From CALMEH01 sp964548225 (GTDB lineage: Bacteria > Acidobacteriota > Blastocatellia > Pyrinomonadales > Pyrinomonadaceae): DNA of 64,000 bases. This document shows positions 61,392 through 64,000 of this stretch, in pieces; the first letter of the stretch is position 1, and every line of letters starts with the position of its first letter. The position numbers were made by a program, and so were the translations under genes. The notes beneath the pieces were generated by a model. It was not told the DNA's origin, searched no databases, and saw nothing but the letters and a program-made list of their open reading frames with translations. The stretch lies in assembly GCA_964548225.1 (NCBI GenBank), contig CAZJQP010000010.1, positions 1-64,000 of the forward strand, in the 5' to 3' direction.

Positions 61392-62054
61392 TTATCCAAC
61401 CATTGAAGCGACTTCGGCGGCGAAATCGTCTTGTTTTTTCTCGATGCCTTCGCCCATTTTGTAGCGTGTGTAACGGCGAATCGAGATGTTTTCTTTAATC
61501 GAAGCGATTTTTTCTTTGACCAATTCGTCAATCGTTTTCGACGGGTCTTTAACAAATGCTTGGTCGAGCAAAACATTTTCTTCGTAGTATTTGTTCAAAC
61601 GACCATCAATGATTTTGTTAATCACATCTTCGGGTTTGTTCGCGTTCTTCGGGTCATTTTTCAGTTGTTCAAGCAAGATTTCGCGTTCTTTGTCGAGAAT
61701 TTCTGCCGGAACCTCCTTGCGATTCAGATATTGCGGATCAGTTGCTGCAATGTGCATTGCAACATCTTTGACGAGTTGTTGAAATTCTTCGCCGCGTGAA
61801 ACGAAATCACTTTCACAGTTAATCTCGACTATTACGCCGACTTTTCCGCCCATATGAATATAAGAACCAACTGCGCCTTCCGATGTTACACGGTCGCCCT
61901 TTTTAATAGCGGTCGCCGCTCCTTTTTTGCGAAGAACTTCAACGGCTTCTGCTTCATTACCATTGGCTTCAACCAAAGCGGCTTTGCATTCCATCATTCC
62001 CGCACCCGTTTTTTCGCGCAGAGCTTTAACTGCGCTTGCTGTAATTTCTGCCAT
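61392..62054 (-). CDS. tsf: Elongation factor Ts
   Basis: 220 residues, short form (Escherichia coli has 283). The N-terminal UBA-like domain with VKALREKTGAGMMECKAALV is followed by the core GAVGSYIHMGGKVGVIVEIN and CESDFVSRGEEFQQLVKDV. It exchanges GDP for GTP on EF-Tu. It follows rpsB, as expected, after a terminator-like hairpin. Confidence 0.97.
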   Translation of the reverse strand: MAEITASAVKALREKTGAGMMECKAALVEANGNEAEAVEVLRKKGAATAIKKGDRVTSEGAVGSYIHMGGKVGVIVEINCESDFVSRGEEFQQLVKDVAMHIAATDPQYLNRKEVPAEILDKEREILLEQLKNDPKNANKPEDVINKIIDGRLNKYYEENVLLDQAFVKDPSKTIDELVKEKIASIKENISIRRYTRYKMGEGIEKKQDDFAAEVASMVG

Positions 62055-62095
62055 AATCTACTCCAAATATTTTGTTTCTTAAATTATCTTATAAA

Positions 62096-62139
62096 AAAGC
62101 GTAGCCCGTTTTAACAAAAAACAACCGGAACTACGCTTT
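62096..62139 (-). terminator. Hairpin between rpsB and tsf
   Basis: AAAGCGTAG pairs with CTACGCTTT, with CCG/CGG extending the stem. On the minus strand it is followed by a T-rich stretch, so it probably attenuates transcription between rpsB and tsf. Confidence 0.6.
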
Positions 62140-62158
62140 CAAGATATAAAATTAAATG

Positions 62159-63037
62159 TTATGCGGTTGCTTCCGTTTTTTCCTCTTGGGCAACTTCTTG
62201 TATTGCTTCTGCCGCAGGTTCTTCCGCCGCAACGGGTTCTTCAACGGCATTCTCCGCTACAACTTCGTTTGTTTCTTCGACTGCTGGTTCAGAAGGCGTT
62301 TCAACGGTTTCGTCCGAAGTTGCAGGCGCAAATCCTGTGCCTTCGGTGCCAACGTTTTGACCTTCTAAAATTGCATCAGCAATGCGCGATGAGAACAGAC
62401 GAATTGCTCGCAATGCGTCATCATTACCCGGAATAACTTGCGTAATTCCTTCAGGTGAACAGTTTGTATCAACTACTGCCACAATCGGAATATTCAAACG
62501 ATTGGCTTCAGCCACGGCAATATCTTCTTTACGAACGTCAATAATAAACAGCATATCGGGCAATTTTGTCATATCTCTGATGCCCGCAAGGTTTTTCATC
62601 AAACCTTCGTGTTGTTTATCAAGCCCAAGACGTTCTTTTTTCGTCAGCTTTTCAAAGCGACCATCTTCTTTCATCGCTTCGATGTCTTTCATTTTCTTGA
62701 CCGATTGTTGCACAGTTTGAAAATTCGTCATCAATCCGCCAAGCCAACGGTTATTAATGTAATATTGTCCGCAACGCTCAGCTTCTTCTTTGATCGCATC
62801 TTGCGCTTGACGTTTCGTGCCGACGAACAAAACTTTCATATTCGGCTTTTCCGTAACGGCTTCCTGAACGTAATTCAGCGCATCGCGGAAAAGTTTCTGT
62901 GTTTTTTGAAGGTCAATAATATAAATGCCGTTGCGTTCACCGAAAATGTATTCTTTCATTTTCGGATTCCAACGGCGAACTTGGTGTCCAAAGTGAACTC
63001 CTGCTTCGAGAAGTTCTTTCATCGTAACTGTTGCCAA
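62159..63037 (-). CDS. rpsB: 30S ribosomal protein S2
   Basis: 292 residues. The S2 core is recognisable by LLEAGVHFGHQVRRWNPKM, IIDLQKTQKLFRDAL, RWLGGLMTNFQTV, PDMLFIIDVRKEDIAV and IPIVAVVDTNCSPEGI. Residues about 230-292 form an acidic Ala/Glu/Val/Thr-rich tail of a kind common in this phylum. It is needed for initiation. rpsI lies 140 bp upstream, with two hairpins between. Confidence 0.97.
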   Translation of the reverse strand: MATVTMKELLEAGVHFGHQVRRWNPKMKEYIFGERNGIYIIDLQKTQKLFRDALNYVQEAVTEKPNMKVLFVGTKRQAQDAIKEEAERCGQYYINNRWLGGLMTNFQTVQQSVKKMKDIEAMKEDGRFEKLTKKERLGLDKQHEGLMKNLAGIRDMTKLPDMLFIIDVRKEDIAVAEANRLNIPIVAVVDTNCSPEGITQVIPGNDDALRAIRLFSSRIADAILEGQNVGTEGTGFAPATSDETVETPSEPAVEETNEVVAENAVEEPVAAEEPAAEAIQEVAQEEKTEATA

Positions 63038-63072
63038 AATTTAAAATCTCCTTAACTTATTGGTTTTTGTAT

Positions 63073-63162
63073 TCGCTGAAATTGTTTGATAAACCAATAA
63101 ATTTCAGCGATGGTCTTTGGATTTTGGTCTTTGGTTTTAGCAAAAGCCGAAATCCAAAGACC
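63073..63162. repeat. Two hairpins between rpsI and rpsB
   Basis: TCGCTGAAATT (63073-63083) pairs with AATTTCAGCGA (63100-63110), and GGTCTTTGGATTT (63112-63124) pairs with AAATCCAAAGACC (63150-63162). Both are perfect. The second is built from the word TCTTTGG. Confidence 0.6.
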
Positions 63163-63177
63163 AAAATCCGAATAAAA

Positions 63178-63570
63178 CTATCTTTTCGAGAATTGGAAAC
63201 GCGCACGCGCTCCTTTTTGTCCGTATTTCTTGCGTTCTTTCCGACGCGGATCGCGTGTAACGAGTCCGGCTTTTTTCAGAATCGAGCGCAAATCCACATT
63301 GTATTCAAGCAATGCACGGGTAATTCCGTGGCGCACCGCACCGGCTTGTCCGGCTGTTCCGCCACCCGCAACATTTACTAAAATATCGAATTTTTTTGCT
63401 GTATCTGTTAGACGAAGCGGTTGAAAAATAATCATTCGCAATGCTTCATTAGGAAAATAATTTTCAAAATTTCGGCGATTTACCGTAAAATTTCCATTTC
63501 CGGGACGAAGATAAACCCGCGCCGTCGAAGTTTTTCTGCGACCTGTTCCGTAATACTGAATATCTGCCAT
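63178..63570 (-). CDS. rpsI: 30S ribosomal protein S9
   Basis: 130 residues. It begins IQYYGTGRRKTSTARVYLRP and includes ILVNVAGGGTAGQAGAVRHG, ITRALLEYN and the conserved basic C-terminus KKYGQKGARARFQFSKR, which contacts P-site tRNA. It follows rplM in the usual L13-S9 order, with an intervening hairpin. Confidence 0.97.
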   Translation of the reverse strand: MADIQYYGTGRRKTSTARVYLRPGNGNFTVNRRNFENYFPNEALRMIIFQPLRLTDTAKKFDILVNVAGGGTAGQAGAVRHGITRALLEYNVDLRSILKKAGLVTRDPRRKERKKYGQKGARARFQFSKR

Positions 63571-63580
63571 ATTTATTTTA

Positions 63581-63646
63581 AGATGTCAGATGTCAGATGT
63601 TCGATGTCATTTTGAAATAGAATCTGACATCTAATATCTGACATCT
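63581..63646. repeat. GATGTCA word-hairpin between rplM and rpsI
   Basis: Left arm AGATGTCAGATGTCAGATGT, right arm a repeated ATCTGACATCT. Same word as at 61337-61388. Confidence 0.55.
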
Positions 63647-64000
63647 ACTTTGTTTCAATTTCTATAACTTCCGGTTTTTGCGCGGTGTGGCGATGGTCGC
63701 CATCAGCATAAACTTTTAATTTTTTTGCCATTGCTTTGCCGAGTTTGGTTTTCGGAAGCATACCTTTAACTGCCAATTCGATAATGCGTTCGGGTTTGTT
63801 GGCTTGCATATCTTTAACACTTGTTTCTTTCAATCCACCCGGATAAAGCGTGTGATAGCGATACATTTTTTGGTCATTCTTTGAACCTTTAAAAATCGCG
63901 TGGCGGGCGTTAATCACAACAACGTGATCGCCCATATCAAGAAACGGTGTCCAATTCGGGTTATTTTTGCCGGATAGAATTCGCGCAACTTCCGTTGCCA
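63645..64000 (-). CDS. rplM: 50S ribosomal protein L13 (5' end cut by the window)
   Basis: The visible frame runs to the window edge and gives the C-terminal about 118 residues: ATEVARILSGKNNPNWTPFL upstream of MGDHVVVINARHAIF, then KMYRYHTLYPGGLKETSV and AVKGMLPKTKLGKAMAKKLK. The Met at 63935 is internal, since sequence before it matches L13. It heads the L13-S9 operon. Confidence 0.95.
   Translation of the reverse strand, partial: ATEVARILSGKNNPNWTPFLDMGDHVVVINARHAIFKGSKNDQKMYRYHTLYPGGLKETSVKDMQANKPERIIELAVKGMLPKTKLGKAMAKKLKVYADGDHRHTAQKPEVIEIETK

Noticed and set aside
1..64000. tRNA, rRNA or riboswitch in spacers
   Set aside because: No T-loop-like GGTTCGAATCC, rRNA-like or riboswitch-like conserved sequence was seen in the longer spacers, which consist of repeats, hairpins or featureless AT-rich DNA. 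Sequence-model searches were not run.

Overview
The window reads as chromosomal DNA of an Acidobacteriota-like bacterium, most plausibly class Blastocatellia. This is an inference from content: a TonB-dependent receptor with a carboxypeptidase-regulatory-like N-terminus, a VWFA-related exported protein, a Reg_prop/Y_Y_Y sensor kinase, tandem MacB/FtsX permeases, a secretin carrying a cohesin-like tail, and moderate-to-low GC by eye. No rRNA, tRNA or CRISPR array was recognised. The only gene cut by an edge is rplM at the right end.

Layout. 0-8 kb (mostly minus strand): DAHP synthase, argS, a small His/Cys protein that may have a clan CD peptidase-like core, an exported S9 peptidase, and an exported protein whose reading frame appears broken. 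8-15 kb: a lone receiver domain, a NarL-type regulator with its large propeller histidine kinase, an exported M28 peptidase and a 55-residue membrane protein. 15-21 kb: a DUF4177-like repeat protein, a C-terminal processing protease, DppD/DppF-type ATPases around a GNAT acetyltransferase, and a Yip1-like membrane protein. 21-30 kb: a MacAB-like operon with one adaptor, one ATPase, one extra membrane protein and four paralogous permeases. 30-36 kb: a signalling cluster (zinc-ribbon/FHA protein, zinc-ribbon/Ser-Thr kinase/FHA protein, RDD protein, FHA-GAF-SpoIIE phosphatase). 36-44 kb: a sugar isomerase and a Gfo/Idh/MocA oxidoreductase separated by a type III-like restriction-modification system, itself split by a REP-associated tyrosine transposase (RAYT) and surrounded by about ten copies of the matching REP element. 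44-54 kb: zinc-ribbon and VWFA-like proteins, then a secretin, two type IV pilin-like proteins and a PilM-like protein, followed by an ECF sigma factor, a DUF4870 protein, an anti-sigma factor and a bactofilin-like membrane protein. 54-60 kb: a DUF5666-like exported protein, the TonB-dependent receptor and a LolA-like exported protein. 60-64 kb: the conserved translation operon rplM-rpsI-rpsB-tsf-pyrH-frr on the minus strand.

The non-coding DNA is the most distinctive part. There are three arrays with unrelated sequences but the same exact 21-bp period, the GTAG/GTAA-based paired-hairpin REP family around the RAYT, at least three other dispersed hairpin families, a 37-bp perfect palindrome, and many spacers built from short repeated words that fold into hairpins. 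Two 7-bp repeat tracts sit at the start of pilus genes; one lies inside a prepilin leader, where copy-number change would shift the frame. The target-recognition part of the modification methyltransferase looks AT-richer than the rest of its gene, suggesting a swapped specificity module.
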